Positions 9,379-18,125 of a DNA stretch of 64,000 bases are shown piece after piece. The translations under genes and the position numbers were made by a program. The DNA comes from Microbaculum sp051390635 (GTDB taxonomy: Bacteria; Pseudomonadota; Alphaproteobacteria; Rhizobiales; Tepidamorphaceae), in contig NZ_JBPODT010000003.1 in assembly GCF_051390635.1 (NCBI RefSeq), positions 784,302 to 848,301 on the forward strand. The letters are read 5' to 3'. The notes beneath the pieces were generated by a model. That model saw nothing but the letters and a program-made list of their open reading frames with translations. It searched no databases and was not told where the DNA came from. Position 1 is the stretch's first letter. Each line of letters starts with the position of its first letter.

Positions 9379-10218
9379 ATGCCGCTCGATATCGATCATC
9401 TGCGCCAATGGGTCGGGAGCGGGGAGGAAGCGCGCGATCTGATCACGCCGCAGCTCGTCAAGGGATACCGGGCCATGCTCGATGAGGAGCCCGGCGAGCC
9501 CGCGCCGGGCGAGGCGGCGCCGCTGTCTATTCACTGGTGCCTCGCCCCGCCGGTCGCGCCGATGTCGGCGCTCGGCCGCGACGGCCATCCCGCCCGTGGC
9601 GATTTCCTGCCGCCGGTGCCGTTGCCGCGCCGTATGTGGGCGGGCGGCGAGATCGAGTGGATCGGCGATCTGCGGGTCGGCGACCGTGTGACGCGACGCT
9701 CCACCATCGAGGATGTGACGGCGAAGTGGGGGCGCACCGGTGAACTCTGTTTCGTCGTTGTGCGCCACCTCTACGAAACCGAGCGCGGCACGGCGATCAG
9801 CGAACGCCACGACGTCGTCTTCCGGGAGGACGGGGCAGGGGCGGCCGCGCCGCGATACGCCGAGGAAGCAGCCGAACTCGAACGTGTGGTCGATCCGACG
9901 CCGACGCTTCTGTTCCGCTATTCGGCGCTGACATACAACGGCCACCGTATTCACTACGACCGTCCCTACGCGACCGAGGTCGAAGGCTATCCCGGCCTTG
10001 TCGTGCATGGCCCGCTTCAGTCGACGCTCCTGCAGTATCTGGCGCGCGACATGAACGCCGGCGTGACCCCGCGCCGTATGCGCTATCGCGGCGTCGGAAC
10101 GTTGTTCGATGGATCTCCGTTCCGGGTCTGCGGCCGGCGTCTGTCCGACGGGACCGCCGCTTTGTGGACCTGCGCCCGGGACGGCCGTCTCGCCATGACG
10201 GCAACGGCAACCTGGTAG
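9379..10218 (+). CDS. MaoC/HTD2-type acyl-CoA hydratase (mesaconyl-C4/itaconyl-CoA hydratase-like)
   Basis: 279 aa double-hotdog protein resembling mesaconyl-C4-CoA and itaconyl-CoA hydratases: the N-terminal FAS1-like dehydratase half contains LSIHWCLAPP and the MWAGGEIEW segment, the C-terminal half HYDRPYATEVEGYPGLVVHGPLQ (hotdog helix with the hydratase-type HxxxPY). It starts immediately at the acyl-CoA dehydrogenase stop. With the divergent CoA-transferase it suggests breakdown of a branched C4-C5 dicarboxylate; no citramalyl-CoA lyase gene is in the window, so the pathway is incomplete here. Confidence 0.8.
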   Translation: MPLDIDHLRQWVGSGEEARDLITPQLVKGYRAMLDEEPGEPAPGEAAPLSIHWCLAPPVAPMSALGRDGHPARGDFLPPVPLPRRMWAGGEIEWIGDLRVGDRVTRRSTIEDVTAKWGRTGELCFVVVRHLYETERGTAISERHDVVFREDGAGAAAPRYAEEAAELERVVDPTPTLLFRYSALTYNGHRIHYDRPYATEVEGYPGLVVHGPLQSTLLQYLARDMNAGVTPRRMRYRGVGTLFDGSPFRVCGRRLSDGTAALWTCARDGRLAMTATATW

Positions 10219-10259
10219 GCCGTCAGGCCCCGCGACAACGAACCCTGAGACTGTGTCCG

Positions 10260-11174
10260 CTAAGGCTGTTCGGGGAGCGGCGAATCCTGGTCGATATCTT
10301 CGGTCAGGTGGGAGACCAGTGTCTGCTGCGCCAGCGTCGCGTGGCGGTCGCGGTGGCGCACCAGCGCGTATTCGCGCTGCGGCAGTTCGATGGGGATTTC
10401 GGTGAGCTTGCCGGCGGCGATGGCGGAGGCGACGACGTGGCGCGAAACGATGGTGGCGCCGGCGCCGGCCTCGATCGCCTCCCGGACCGCCTCGTTGCTG
10501 GGCAGGACGAGGAAGATGTTGAGGTCGTCCAATGTAAGGTCTTCCTTGGAGGCCAGGTCCTCGAGCGCGCGGCGGGTGCCCGAGCCGGCCTCGCGGATCA
10601 CCCAATTGATGGCACGAAGATCGAGCCGGCCCGAATCAATGACCGGCAGGGGAGGCCTCCCCGAGGCGACCACCAGCACGATCTGGTCGTGGTCGATCTG
10701 CTGGCGGATCAAGGCCGGATGCTGGGTCGGGCCCTCGACGAGGCCGATACTCACCTCTCCTTCGACGACCGCGTGTTCCACCTCGTTCGTGTTGCGGATC
10801 ATGACGTTGAGCCGGACACGCGGATTGGCGGCATGGAAGGATGCGAGCCGGCGGGGCAACCAGTAGGTGGCAATCGTCTGGCTGGCGGCGATGTCCACGG
10901 GGCCGGCGGGAGAGCCGGCGAGGTCCTGGAGCACCGACCGCGCCATGGAGGCGCGATCGAGCACCGCGCGTGCCTCGCGCAGGAAGATCTGGCCGGGCCT
11001 GGTCAGGCGGATGCCGCGGCCGATCCGATCAAACAACTTGATCTGATAATAGTTCTCCAGCGCGGCAACGGCGGCCGATGCTGCCGACTGGCTCATGCCC
11101 AGGGCCTCCGCGGCCCGGGTCATGTGGCCGCGTTCGGCGACTTCGATAAAGACACGGAGCTGGTCGAGCGTCAT
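10260..11174 (-). CDS. LysR-family regulator divergent from aprMBA
   Basis: 304 aa from ATG 11174 (MTLDQLRVFIEVAERGHMTRAAEALGMSQS); upstream in-frame starts at 11273 would extend over the promoter. N-terminal winged helix-turn-helix (about 1-60) and a periplasmic-binding-like effector domain with CbbR/CysB-like features (AASQTIATYWLPRRLASF). It is divergent from the AMP-dependent sulfite oxidation operon across 113 bp, the classic arrangement for a LysR activator of that operon. A perfect ATCGA-N5-TCGAT dyad lies just upstream of its own start codon, and a matching dyad lies upstream of the soe genes, so this protein may control both (inference). Confidence 0.88.
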   Translation of the reverse strand: MTLDQLRVFIEVAERGHMTRAAEALGMSQSAASAAVAALENYYQIKLFDRIGRGIRLTRPGQIFLREARAVLDRASMARSVLQDLAGSPAGPVDIAASQTIATYWLPRRLASFHAANPRVRLNVMIRNTNEVEHAVVEGEVSIGLVEGPTQHPALIRQQIDHDQIVLVVASGRPPLPVIDSGRLDLRAINWVIREAGSGTRRALEDLASKEDLTLDDLNIFLVLPSNEAVREAIEAGAGATIVSRHVVASAIAAGKLTEIPIELPQREYALVRHRDRHATLAQQTLVSHLTEDIDQDSPLPEQP

Positions 11175-11176
11175 CA

Positions 11177-11191
11177 ATCGAATATATCGAT
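11177..11191. promoter_or_regulatory. LysR-type T-N11-A operator candidate
   Basis: The 15-base dyad ATCGAATATATCGAT (arms ATCGA/TCGAT, 5-base spacer) contains the T-N11-A pattern of LysR regulators and sits within the lysR-aprM intergenic region, directly in front of the lysR start codon. That position suggests autorepression. The same core recurs at 18126-18144. Confidence 0.5.
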
Positions 11192-11287
11192 CAAAACAAC
11201 CTGTACAATAGATAAATGCAAACATTTTATTGCTGTTCGAATGCCGGGCGGCTAGTGTGAATCGATACCTCACCGGGGGGAAACATA

Positions 11288-12130
11288 ATGTTCACCAGTA
11301 ATCCGTTCGCCGAGCTGTCGGCGTCCGTGTCGCCGAGCGTCATGCAGACCTACGTCGTCATCATGGCGCTGCTGGTCATCGGCGGCACGCTGTTCGACGT
11401 CGTGCACAAGAAGAGCGCCACGTATTTCTTTCGGAATTGGCGCGAAGGCAGGGACAAGGCGAAAAAGCAGGTCGGCGGCGGCCAGAAGATGTCGATCGCG
11501 GTGCAGACGGCCGTGGTCGACGTCGCGTTGTCGGGCGAGTTCTGCAATCCGCGCCGCCGGATCGCGCATCTGCTCGGCATGTACGGCTTCGTGATCTACG
11601 TCATCGCCACTGCGGTTATGGTGTTCGCCTACCCGACGCCCGCGACCCCCGCGCCGGCCGGCCTCGCGGCGCTCTGGTACATCGGCGCGCTGATGGTCTG
11701 CGTCGGCGGCTACTGGTTCTGGTTCTTCATCCGCGTCGATGTCGCCGCCGAGGGCAACTCGCCGTTCCGGTTCGTGCGCGCCGACCTGTTCATCGTGTCG
11801 CTGGTGCTGAGCACCACCTTCGGTCTCCTGTGGGCGTGGCTGCAGACGACGGGTTCCGTGGGCTGGGCCACCCTGTTCCTGGCGCTCTACCTGATCGCCA
11901 CGACGGTGCTGTTCGTTTCGATCCCGTGGTCCAAGTTCTCGCACATGTTCTTCAAGCCCGCCGCGGCGTTCGAGAAGAGGGTGTCCAAGGCCGACGGCAC
12001 CGCCTCGAACCTGCCGACGCTGACGCGCGACGATCCCGAGCAGCAGAAAAGACACTCGATGGAACTGTTGGTGGACGCCCCGATGAACATGGGGCTCGGC
12101 ATCAAGCGCGAAGCGCCCCGTCACTATTAA
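11288..12130 (+). CDS. aprM: AprM-type membrane subunit for adenylylsulfate reductase
   Basis: 280 aa integral membrane protein with about five transmembrane helices (near residues 18-40, 97-117, 126-147, 165-186, 192-214). The gene order aprM-aprB-aprA is that of sulfur-oxidising bacteria that lack the QmoABC complex; AprM is thought to anchor AprBA and pass electrons from sulfite oxidation to the quinone pool. A hydrophilic cytoplasmic loop (residues 42-90) with basic residues and a hydrophilic tail (216-280) could dock AprBA. No heme- or cluster-binding motif is seen, so the electron route is unresolved. Ribosome site GGGGGAA precedes the ATG. Confidence 0.87.
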   Translation: MFTSNPFAELSASVSPSVMQTYVVIMALLVIGGTLFDVVHKKSATYFFRNWREGRDKAKKQVGGGQKMSIAVQTAVVDVALSGEFCNPRRRIAHLLGMYGFVIYVIATAVMVFAYPTPATPAPAGLAALWYIGALMVCVGGYWFWFFIRVDVAAEGNSPFRFVRADLFIVSLVLSTTFGLLWAWLQTTGSVGWATLFLALYLIATTVLFVSIPWSKFSHMFFKPAAAFEKRVSKADGTASNLPTLTRDDPEQQKRHSMELLVDAPMNMGLGIKREAPRHY

Positions 12131-12172
12131 CGCAGCCCGCACGTTCGCTTCGAACAGACAAGGAGCCGGCTT

Positions 12173-12652
12173 ATGCCTACATTCGTCTATATGACACGGT
12201 GCGACGGGTGCGGACACTGCGTCGACATCTGTCCCTCGGACATCATGCACATCGATAAGACCTATCGGCGCGCCTACAACATCGAGCCGAACATGTGCTG
12301 GGAGTGCTACTCCTGCGTCAAGGCGTGCCCGCAGCATGCGATCGACGTGCGCGGCTATGCCGACTTCGCCCCGCTCGGCCACAGCGTCCGCGTCGACCGC
12401 GACGAGGAGAAGGGCACGATCGCCTGGAAGATCAAGTTCCGGAACGGCACGGAAAAGAACTTCCTGTCACCCATCACCACCAAGCCCTGGGGGCAGGCGA
12501 TCCCGCAGCTCGCGGAGGTTCCCGGGCCCAGTCAGGAAATGCGCGACAGCCAGCTGTTGTACAACGAGCCGAAGTACATCCGCATGGATGACGGCGGTTT
12601 GCATACGCTGGAGACCAATGGTCTCAAGATGAAGAAAGGCGTGTATTACTGA
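12173..12652 (+). CDS. aprB: Adenylylsulfate reductase beta subunit
   Basis: 159 aa ferredoxin-like subunit that carries two [4Fe-4S] clusters: C10-X2-C13-X2-C16-X3-C20 and C42-X2-C45-X2-C48-X3-C52. The long C-terminal tail (from about residue 95, FLSPITTKPWGQ) wraps around AprA in known structures. It transfers electrons from the AprA FAD, here in the oxidative direction (sulfite + AMP to APS). The stop overlaps the aprA start (TGATG), so AprB and AprA are made in equal amounts. Confidence 0.95.
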   Translation: MPTFVYMTRCDGCGHCVDICPSDIMHIDKTYRRAYNIEPNMCWECYSCVKACPQHAIDVRGYADFAPLGHSVRVDRDEEKGTIAWKIKFRNGTEKNFLSPITTKPWGQAIPQLAEVPGPSQEMRDSQLLYNEPKYIRMDDGGLHTLETNGLKMKKGVYY

Positions 12653-14520
12653 TGGCTTACAAAACGATCGTCGAAGACGGCATTGATGTTCTGGTCGTCG
12701 GTGCCGGTCTTGGCGGCACCGGTGCCGCCTGGGAGGCGCGGTTCTGGGGGCAGGACAAGAAGATTGTCATTGCCGAGAAGGCCAATATCGATCGCTCCGG
12801 TGCGGTCGCCCAGGGCCTGTACGCCATCAACTGCTACATGGGCACCCGCTGGGGCGAGAATAACCCGGAGGACCATGTCCGTTACGCGCGCATCGACCTG
12901 ATGGGCCTCGTGCGGGAAGACCTGCTGTTCGACATGGCCCGCCACGTCGACTCCACCGTGCACCAGTTCGAGGAGTGGGGCCTGCCCATCATGCGGAACC
13001 CGAAGACGGGGACCTATCTGCGTGAAGGGCGTTGGCAGATCATGATCCACGGCGAGTCCTACAAGCCCATCGTGGCCGAGGCCGCCAAGAAATCCGCCGA
13101 CAAGGTGTTCAACCGCATCTGCGTCACCCATCTGCTGATGGACGACAGCAAGGAGAACCGGGTTGCCGGCGCCGTAGGCTTCAATGTCCGCACGGGCAAC
13201 TACCACGTCTTCAAGTCCAAGACCGTGATCTGCGGCGCGGGCGGTGCCTCCAACATCTTCAAGCCGCGTTCGGTGGGCGAGGGATCGGGCCGCACCTGGT
13301 ATGCGCCCTGGTCGTCCGCGTCTGCCTACGGCCTGATGATCGAGGCCGGCGCCAAGATGACGCAGATGGAAAACCGCATCGTGCTGGCGCGCTTCAAGGA
13401 CGGGTATGGCCCGGTCGGCGCCTACTTCCTGCACCTGAAGACCTATACGCAGAACGGTCTGGGCGAAGAGTACGAGTCCAAGTGGTTCCCCGAACTCCAG
13501 AAGATGGTCGGCAAGGAATACCTGGATCCGGAAGCCTCGCACCTGACCCACAGGCCGATTCCGACCTGTCTGCGCAACCATGCCTTGATCAGTGAAGTGA
13601 ATGCCGGCCGCGGTCCCATTCACATGGTGACTATGCACGCCTTCCAGGATCCGCATCTGGAAGAGGTCGGTTGGGAGAACTTCCTCGGCATGACCGTCGG
13701 CCAGGCGGTCCTGTGGGCCGCCACCGATGTGGACCCCAAGTACGAGAACCCGGAACTGACCACCTCCGAGCCCTACGTCATGGGCTCGCACGCGACCTGC
13801 TCGGGCGCCTGGTGCTCGGGTCCGGAGGACATTTCGCCGCCCGAGTATTTCTGGGGCTACAACCGCATGACGACGATCGAGGGCCTGTTCGGGGCCGGCG
13901 ACGCGGTCGGCGGCACGCCGCACGCGTTCTCGTCCGGCTCGTTCACCGAAGGGCGTCTCGCCGCGAAGGCAGCCTGCAAGTACATCGACGACGGAAAGGC
14001 CGAGGGCATCGTCGTGTCCGACGAGCAGATCAGCCGTCGCAAGAAAGAGATCTACACGCCGCTTGAACACTACAAGATCTACCGCAACGAGATCGTCGCG
14101 GGCGATGTCAATCCGCACTACATCAATCCCAAGCAGGGTCTGGACCGCCTGCAGAAGCTTATGGACGAGTACTGCGGCGGCGTGACGGTCAGCTACATGA
14201 CCAACGAGAAGCTCCTCCATATCGGTCTCAAGAAGCTCAAGATCCTGGAGGAAGACCTGGCGAGCATCGCCGCCAAGGATATTCACGAACTGCTGCGGGC
14301 GTGGGAACTGAAGCACCGCCATCGCGCTGCCGAGTGCGTCACCCAGCATACCCTGTTCCGCAAGGAAACGCGCTGGCCGGGCTACTACTACCGGGGCGAT
14401 GCGATGAAGGTGGACGACGAGAACTGGCACGTGCTGACCGTTTCGCGTCGCGATCCGAATACCGGTGAATACACCATGGAGAAGGCGCCTTGTTATCACC
14501 TGGTCGGTGAGGGCGAGTAG
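12652..14520 (+). CDS. aprA: Adenylylsulfate reductase alpha subunit (oxidative type)
   Basis: 622 aa FAD-binding catalytic subunit. The N-terminal dinucleotide fold is DVLVVGAGLGGTGAAWEARFWGQ (about 10-31); EKANIDRSGAVAQGLYAINCYMG is the family-specific FAD/active-site stretch, and the C-terminal helical capping domain ends with the Cys-rich segment seen in AprA. It binds sulfite and AMP and forms adenosine 5'-phosphosulfate in the cytoplasm; the adjacent aprM and downstream sat genes argue for sulfur oxidation and not sulfate respiration, as do the missing qmo and dsrAB genes. Length is normal. Confidence 0.95.
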   Translation: MAYKTIVEDGIDVLVVGAGLGGTGAAWEARFWGQDKKIVIAEKANIDRSGAVAQGLYAINCYMGTRWGENNPEDHVRYARIDLMGLVREDLLFDMARHVDSTVHQFEEWGLPIMRNPKTGTYLREGRWQIMIHGESYKPIVAEAAKKSADKVFNRICVTHLLMDDSKENRVAGAVGFNVRTGNYHVFKSKTVICGAGGASNIFKPRSVGEGSGRTWYAPWSSASAYGLMIEAGAKMTQMENRIVLARFKDGYGPVGAYFLHLKTYTQNGLGEEYESKWFPELQKMVGKEYLDPEASHLTHRPIPTCLRNHALISEVNAGRGPIHMVTMHAFQDPHLEEVGWENFLGMTVGQAVLWAATDVDPKYENPELTTSEPYVMGSHATCSGAWCSGPEDISPPEYFWGYNRMTTIEGLFGAGDAVGGTPHAFSSGSFTEGRLAAKAACKYIDDGKAEGIVVSDEQISRRKKEIYTPLEHYKIYRNEIVAGDVNPHYINPKQGLDRLQKLMDEYCGGVTVSYMTNEKLLHIGLKKLKILEEDLASIAAKDIHELLRAWELKHRHRAAECVTQHTLFRKETRWPGYYYRGDAMKVDDENWHVLTVSRRDPNTGEYTMEKAPCYHLVGEGE

Positions 14521-14527
14521 CAGTATC

Positions 14528-14562
14528 CCCGGGCGGCGGCTCGTTTTGGACGTCCGCCCGGG
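14528..14562. terminator. Hairpin after aprA
   Basis: CCCGGGCGG (14528-14536) pairs perfectly with CCGCCCGGG (14554-14562), loop of 17 bases, starting 8 bp after the aprA stop. No T-run follows, so it is more likely an mRNA-stabilising or partially terminating structure that lowers expression of the following accessory genes. Confidence 0.45.
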
Positions 14563-14585
14563 CACGAACAAGACCAGCAGGCCGC

Positions 14586-14996
14586 ATGGCGATCGTTGTG
14601 ACACGCCCGGTCGAGCTGGTCTCTTACGGTGACAGAGAGCCGCGCGTGAACATTATCGAAAAGACCGACGAGGAAATACTGGCCATAGCCGATCCGCTGT
14701 GGCGCGACCTCGTCAAGCAGTCGAACGAAGGCAGGTACGGAGAGTTCGTCAGGAACTTTTCCACGTCTCTGGCGCTGGCGATGAATCAGGTCGCAGTGGG
14801 GCATCAGTTCGCAAACAGCGAGCTGGCGCGAAACCTCTCCGAAGACGTCGACAATCTTGGTGTTATCCGCCGGGGCGAGCATGTCACGGTTCTTTACCGG
14901 CAGCGCAGCACCAACAAGGCGGGCGAATGGCTCGGAAGACTTGTCCTCGGCTATGAAGATGGCGAGGTCAGGATCTTTGGCGCGTCCATTTTCTGA
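14586..14996 (+). CDS. Uncharacterised protein in the apr-sat cluster
   Basis: 136 aa soluble protein of unknown function, no signal peptide, no cysteine. Predicted alternating helix (IIEKTDEEILAIADPLWRDLVKQ) and strand elements (HVTVLYRQRS...WLGRLVLGYEDGEVRIFGASIF) recall a small NTF2/SnoaL-like alpha+beta fold, but this is only an impression. GTG at 14646 is an alternative start giving 116 aa (VNIIEKTDEE). It is positioned between aprA and an FKBP-type isomerase with the same orientation, so a role in maturation or regulation of the Apr complex is possible. Confidence 0.65.
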   Translation: MAIVVTRPVELVSYGDREPRVNIIEKTDEEILAIADPLWRDLVKQSNEGRYGEFVRNFSTSLALAMNQVAVGHQFANSELARNLSEDVDNLGVIRRGEHVTVLYRQRSTNKAGEWLGRLVLGYEDGEVRIFGASIF

Positions 14997-15016
14997 ACGG
15001 TTGGATCGGATTCGAC

Positions 15017-15526
15017 ATGAGTGAAACCATCCAGGACGGCAAGTTCGTCGAGCTGACCTACAAGGTGACCGACAAGAAGTCGGGGCACGTCCTGACCAAG
15101 GTCGAATTCCCGTTGGGCTACGTTCACGGACACAACGAGATCCTGGCCCCTTACGTCCACAAGGAGCTGGAGGGCAAGACCGTCGGCAACGTGATCGAGG
15201 TGCCGATCGACGGCAACCAGATCTACGGCGCCAGGGACGAGTCGCTGGTTTTCACCGATCACATCGAGAACGTTCCCGAGGAGTACCGGCAGGTCGGCAC
15301 CTCCATTCTCATGGAAAACGACAAGGGCCAGACGCGCAGCTTCCTCGTGACGCGGATGGACGACGAGACCCTCACTGTCGATGGCAACAATCCGCTTTGC
15401 GGCAGGGAGGTCGTGTTCACGCTCGAGATACTGACCGTGCGCGACGCTACCGATGATGAGACGAAGGCCGGCGGGACGATCGGCGCGCAAGCCGATGTCG
15501 ACCCGTCATTGACGCGACCGGTCTGA
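15017..15526 (+). CDS. SlyD-like FKBP-type peptidyl-prolyl isomerase
   Basis: 169 aa cytoplasmic FKBP-fold protein: FVELTYKVTDKKSGHVL opens the FKBP domain, LGYVHGHNEILAPYVHKELEGK corresponds to the FKBP active-site turn, and an insert-in-flap domain (about 70-125) follows, as in SlyD. The His-rich metal-binding tail of SlyD is missing; the tail is VDPSLTRPV. It lies 20 bp after the 136-aa gene and in the same direction as aprBA and sat. FKBP genes of this type near sulfur-oxidation genes suggest a dedicated folding helper for Fe-S or flavin subunits (inference). Confidence 0.8.
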   Translation: MSETIQDGKFVELTYKVTDKKSGHVLTKVEFPLGYVHGHNEILAPYVHKELEGKTVGNVIEVPIDGNQIYGARDESLVFTDHIENVPEEYRQVGTSILMENDKGQTRSFLVTRMDDETLTVDGNNPLCGREVVFTLEILTVRDATDDETKAGGTIGAQADVDPSLTRPV

Positions 15527-15684
15527 GCAGCGATGTCGATCCCCGTTTCAGCGACCCGATGCAGGTGTCCTCACGCAGGTCGGATCGATGGATCACGTTC
15601 GAGAGATGCCATGAATGATATCGGACAAGTTCCTGCTTCGGTTTCATTCGGTGGCAATCCCGTTTTCTTGGCAAAAGGTGACTC

Positions 15685-15843
15685 ATGAGCGAGAAAAAAC
15701 CCGTCCAAAAAGTTCCTGAGGGCCAGTCGCGCTTCGTGAAGACGCGTCAGATGGAGCCCAACGAAAAGGGGTTCGTCGGCTACGAGACCGTCTGGGATTC
15801 GTTCCAGAAGGAAGTCGAATACAAGACCCCGAAGCGGCCGTAG
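15685..15843 (+). CDS. Conserved-looking 52-residue small protein
   Basis: Short gene with ATG at 15685 preceded by an AAAGGTGA ribosome site and ending at TAG 15841-15843. The product (MSEKKPVQKVPEGQSRFVKT...) is hydrophilic and basic, without cysteines or membrane segments. Two charged clusters flank an aromatic centre (GFVGYETVWDSFQKEVEY). It sits between the FKBP gene and sat in the same orientation. Function unknown; small subunit or assembly factor for Apr/Sat are guesses. Confidence 0.6.
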   Translation: MSEKKPVQKVPEGQSRFVKTRQMEPNEKGFVGYETVWDSFQKEVEYKTPKRP

Positions 15844-16086
15844 GCGTCATTGCCTGGCGTGGACTCGCAGGATTGCGCGGCTGCGATCCGAACCCGTGAA
15901 CGGGGTTCCCTCGGCCGCGATTGCCCGCGTCACGGTCTGCGCCGGGAGACCTGCCGCCCGGTACGCGACGCCCGCCGGATCCCGCATGCCCGGAGCGTCT
16001 CCCGCGTGACGGCCTGACCCCGCCGGCCGGATCAGCCCGCAATGATCGTCCCGTCGGACACCGCTCGATATCAGGAAGGACTTGCC

Positions 16087-17259
16087 ATGCCTCAGCTCGT
16101 GCCGCCGCACAATTCCGAGCAGCTCAAGCCGCTCCTGCTGCCGCAGACCGAACGGGCCGAGGAGCGCGCACGCGCGGAGACGCTGAAGAAGGTTCCGTTG
16201 GATTCGCGGGCCGTCTCCGACGTCTTCATGCTGGCGATGGGGGCCTATACCCCGCTCGACGGCTTCATGGGGCATGACGACTGGCGCGGCGCCTGCCTAG
16301 ACATGAAGACGGCCGACGGCGTCTTCTGGCCGATCCCGATCACGCTGCCCGTCGACAAGGATCTCGCCGACGGCATCCGCCTCGAGGAGGAGGTCGCACT
16401 CGTCGACGCGGAGACCGGCGAAGCGCTGGCGATCATGGAGGTCCGCGAGAAGTACGCCATCGACAAGCAGCTCGAGGCCGAGCACGTCTATCGCACCACC
16501 GATCCGAAGCATCCTGGCGTGGAAAAGGTGCTTGCCCAGGGCGACGTCAATCTGGCCGGACGCGTCATGGTCCTGAGCGAGGGGCAGTATCCCGAGAAAT
16601 ACCCGGACCTCTACATCCGGCCCGCCCAGTCGCGGGCGATGTTCCTGGAGAAGGGCTGGTCCAACGTCGCCGCCTTCCAAACCCGAAATCCCATGCATCG
16701 CAGCCACGAGCATCTGGTGAAGATCGCGATCGAGGTCATGGACGGTGTCTTCATTCACCAGGTGCTGGGCAAACTGAAGGCCGGCGACATTCCCGCTGAT
16801 GTGCGGACCCGGGCCATCCAGGCGATGATCGACAATTACTTCCGCCCGGGGACGATCGTTCAGGCGGGCTACCCCATCGAGATGCGCTATGCCGGCCCGC
16901 GCGAGGCGCTGCTGCACGCGCTCATCCGCCAGAACTTCGGCTGCTCGCACCTTATCGTCGGCCGCGACCACGCCGGCGTCGGCAGCTACTACGGCCCGTT
17001 CGACGCCCATCATATCTTCGACGAGCTCTGGCCGGGTGCGCTGCAGACCAAGCCGCTGAAGATCGACATCACGTTCTATTGCCGCAAGTGCTACGGCATG
17101 GCCACGGCGAAGACCTGTCCGCACGATCCCGAGCACCACATTTCGATTTCCGGCACGCAGCAGCGCGAAATGCTTTCCTCCAATGCGGACATCCCGCCGG
17201 AGTTCAGCCGGCCGGAGGTGGTGGCGATCCTCAAGGAGTACTACGCCAGCCTGCGCTAG
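16087..17259 (+). CDS. sat: Dissimilatory sulfate adenylyltransferase (ATP sulfurylase)
   Basis: 390 aa homomeric Sat that works here in the ATP-forming direction: APS + pyrophosphate to sulfate + ATP. Diagnostic motifs: QTRNPMHRSHE (198-208, nucleotide/sulfate binding) and GRDHAGVG (about 297-304), plus a C-terminal Cys-rich zinc-type segment CRKCYGMATAKTCPHD found in dissimilatory and archaeal Sat. ATG 16087 is preceded by AGGAAGGA; an in-frame ATG at 16042 adds 15 non-conserved residues. A 243-bp leader separates it from the 52-residue gene. No APS kinase domain is fused. Confidence 0.95.
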   Translation: MPQLVPPHNSEQLKPLLLPQTERAEERARAETLKKVPLDSRAVSDVFMLAMGAYTPLDGFMGHDDWRGACLDMKTADGVFWPIPITLPVDKDLADGIRLEEEVALVDAETGEALAIMEVREKYAIDKQLEAEHVYRTTDPKHPGVEKVLAQGDVNLAGRVMVLSEGQYPEKYPDLYIRPAQSRAMFLEKGWSNVAAFQTRNPMHRSHEHLVKIAIEVMDGVFIHQVLGKLKAGDIPADVRTRAIQAMIDNYFRPGTIVQAGYPIEMRYAGPREALLHALIRQNFGCSHLIVGRDHAGVGSYYGPFDAHHIFDELWPGALQTKPLKIDITFYCRKCYGMATAKTCPHDPEHHISISGTQQREMLSSNADIPPEFSRPEVVAILKEYYASLR

Positions 17260-17279
17260 GCGGGTGAGCGGTCGGCGGC

Positions 17280-18041
17280 ATGATCATCGCGCAGATCTCC
17301 GATACACACATCGCGCTGGACACGCCGGATGCCGACCAGCGGATACGCGATTTCGAAGCCACGATCGCGGATATCAACGCACTCGATCCGCTCCCGGACG
17401 TGATCGTTCACACCGGCGATATCGTACATAACGCCCGGCAGGACGAATACGCGGAGGCGGTCCGCATCCTCGCGCAGGCCCGCGCGCCGGTCTATGTCAT
17501 TCCCGGCAACAAGGACGACCGGACCAACCTGCGCACCGCCTTCTCCCCGCGCGGTTATCTCGAGCCGGGTGCCGACTTCGTCCAGTACGCGATCGAGGAC
17601 TATCCTGTCAGGCTGATCGCCGCCGATACCCTGAACGCCAGCAGCAACAAGGGCGACTTCTGCCCGCGGCGGGCCGATCACCTGATCGAGCTGATCGACG
17701 CGGAGGCCAGCAAGCCGATCGCCGTTCTCGCGCATCATCCGCCGTTCGAGGTCAAGGTCGGACCCGATCCGTTCAATTTCGAAAAGCCCGAGATGATGGA
17801 TCGGCTGCGTCGGACAGTGCAGCACTCCGGCCGGGTCGCGGCAGTCTTCTGCGGACATGTTCACCGGGGCACCGCCGGTCATGTCGGGCGCATTCAGGTT
17901 GCCGTGATGCCCTGCATCGCGACGACCTTGCGCAAGGGCGACTATCCCGCGCGCATGAAGACGGTCCCCGTCTACTACGTCCACCGGTTCGATCCGGCCT
18001 GGGGCTTCTCCACTGAAGCGCGCATCGTCGCTGCGGAATGA
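17280..18041 (+). CDS. Calcineurin-like metallophosphoesterase (CpdA/GpdQ type)
   Basis: 253 aa binuclear metal phosphoesterase with the full motif set: D8-T-H10, GDIVHN (GD-X3-N), GNKDD in place of the usual GNHD, AHHPPF, and the C-terminal GHVHRG. Closest family types are class III cyclic-nucleotide phosphodiesterase CpdA and glycerophosphodiesterase GpdQ. It starts 20 bp after sat, so it is probably co-transcribed with the sulfite oxidation genes; cleavage of a nucleotide side product of the APS cycle is an attractive but unsupported idea. Confidence 0.85.
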   Translation: MIIAQISDTHIALDTPDADQRIRDFEATIADINALDPLPDVIVHTGDIVHNARQDEYAEAVRILAQARAPVYVIPGNKDDRTNLRTAFSPRGYLEPGADFVQYAIEDYPVRLIAADTLNASSNKGDFCPRRADHLIELIDAEASKPIAVLAHHPPFEVKVGPDPFNFEKPEMMDRLRRTVQHSGRVAAVFCGHVHRGTAGHVGRIQVAVMPCIATTLRKGDYPARMKTVPVYYVHRFDPAWGFSTEARIVAAE

Positions 18042-18125
18042 GCGGCCATCCGGGGCCGCCACCCCGGACGATTGCCAACGACGATCGCCAAGACATCCCG
18101 ACCCATCCGAAGGGTGAGAACCAAT

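Noticed and set aside
8554..10605. 683-codon minus-strand open frame across the acyl-CoA dehydrogenase and hydratase
   Set aside because: Spans several real genes on the other strand and has low-complexity Arg/Gly composition.
11288..14520. Dissimilatory sulfate reduction (AprBA with Qmo)
   Set aside because: aprM replaces qmoABC, no dsrAB reductive set, and sHdr/Soe genes are adjacent; context fits oxidation.
12646..14604. 652-codon open frame antisense to aprA
   Set aside because: Same cause; the sense strand has full-length AprA with all motifs.
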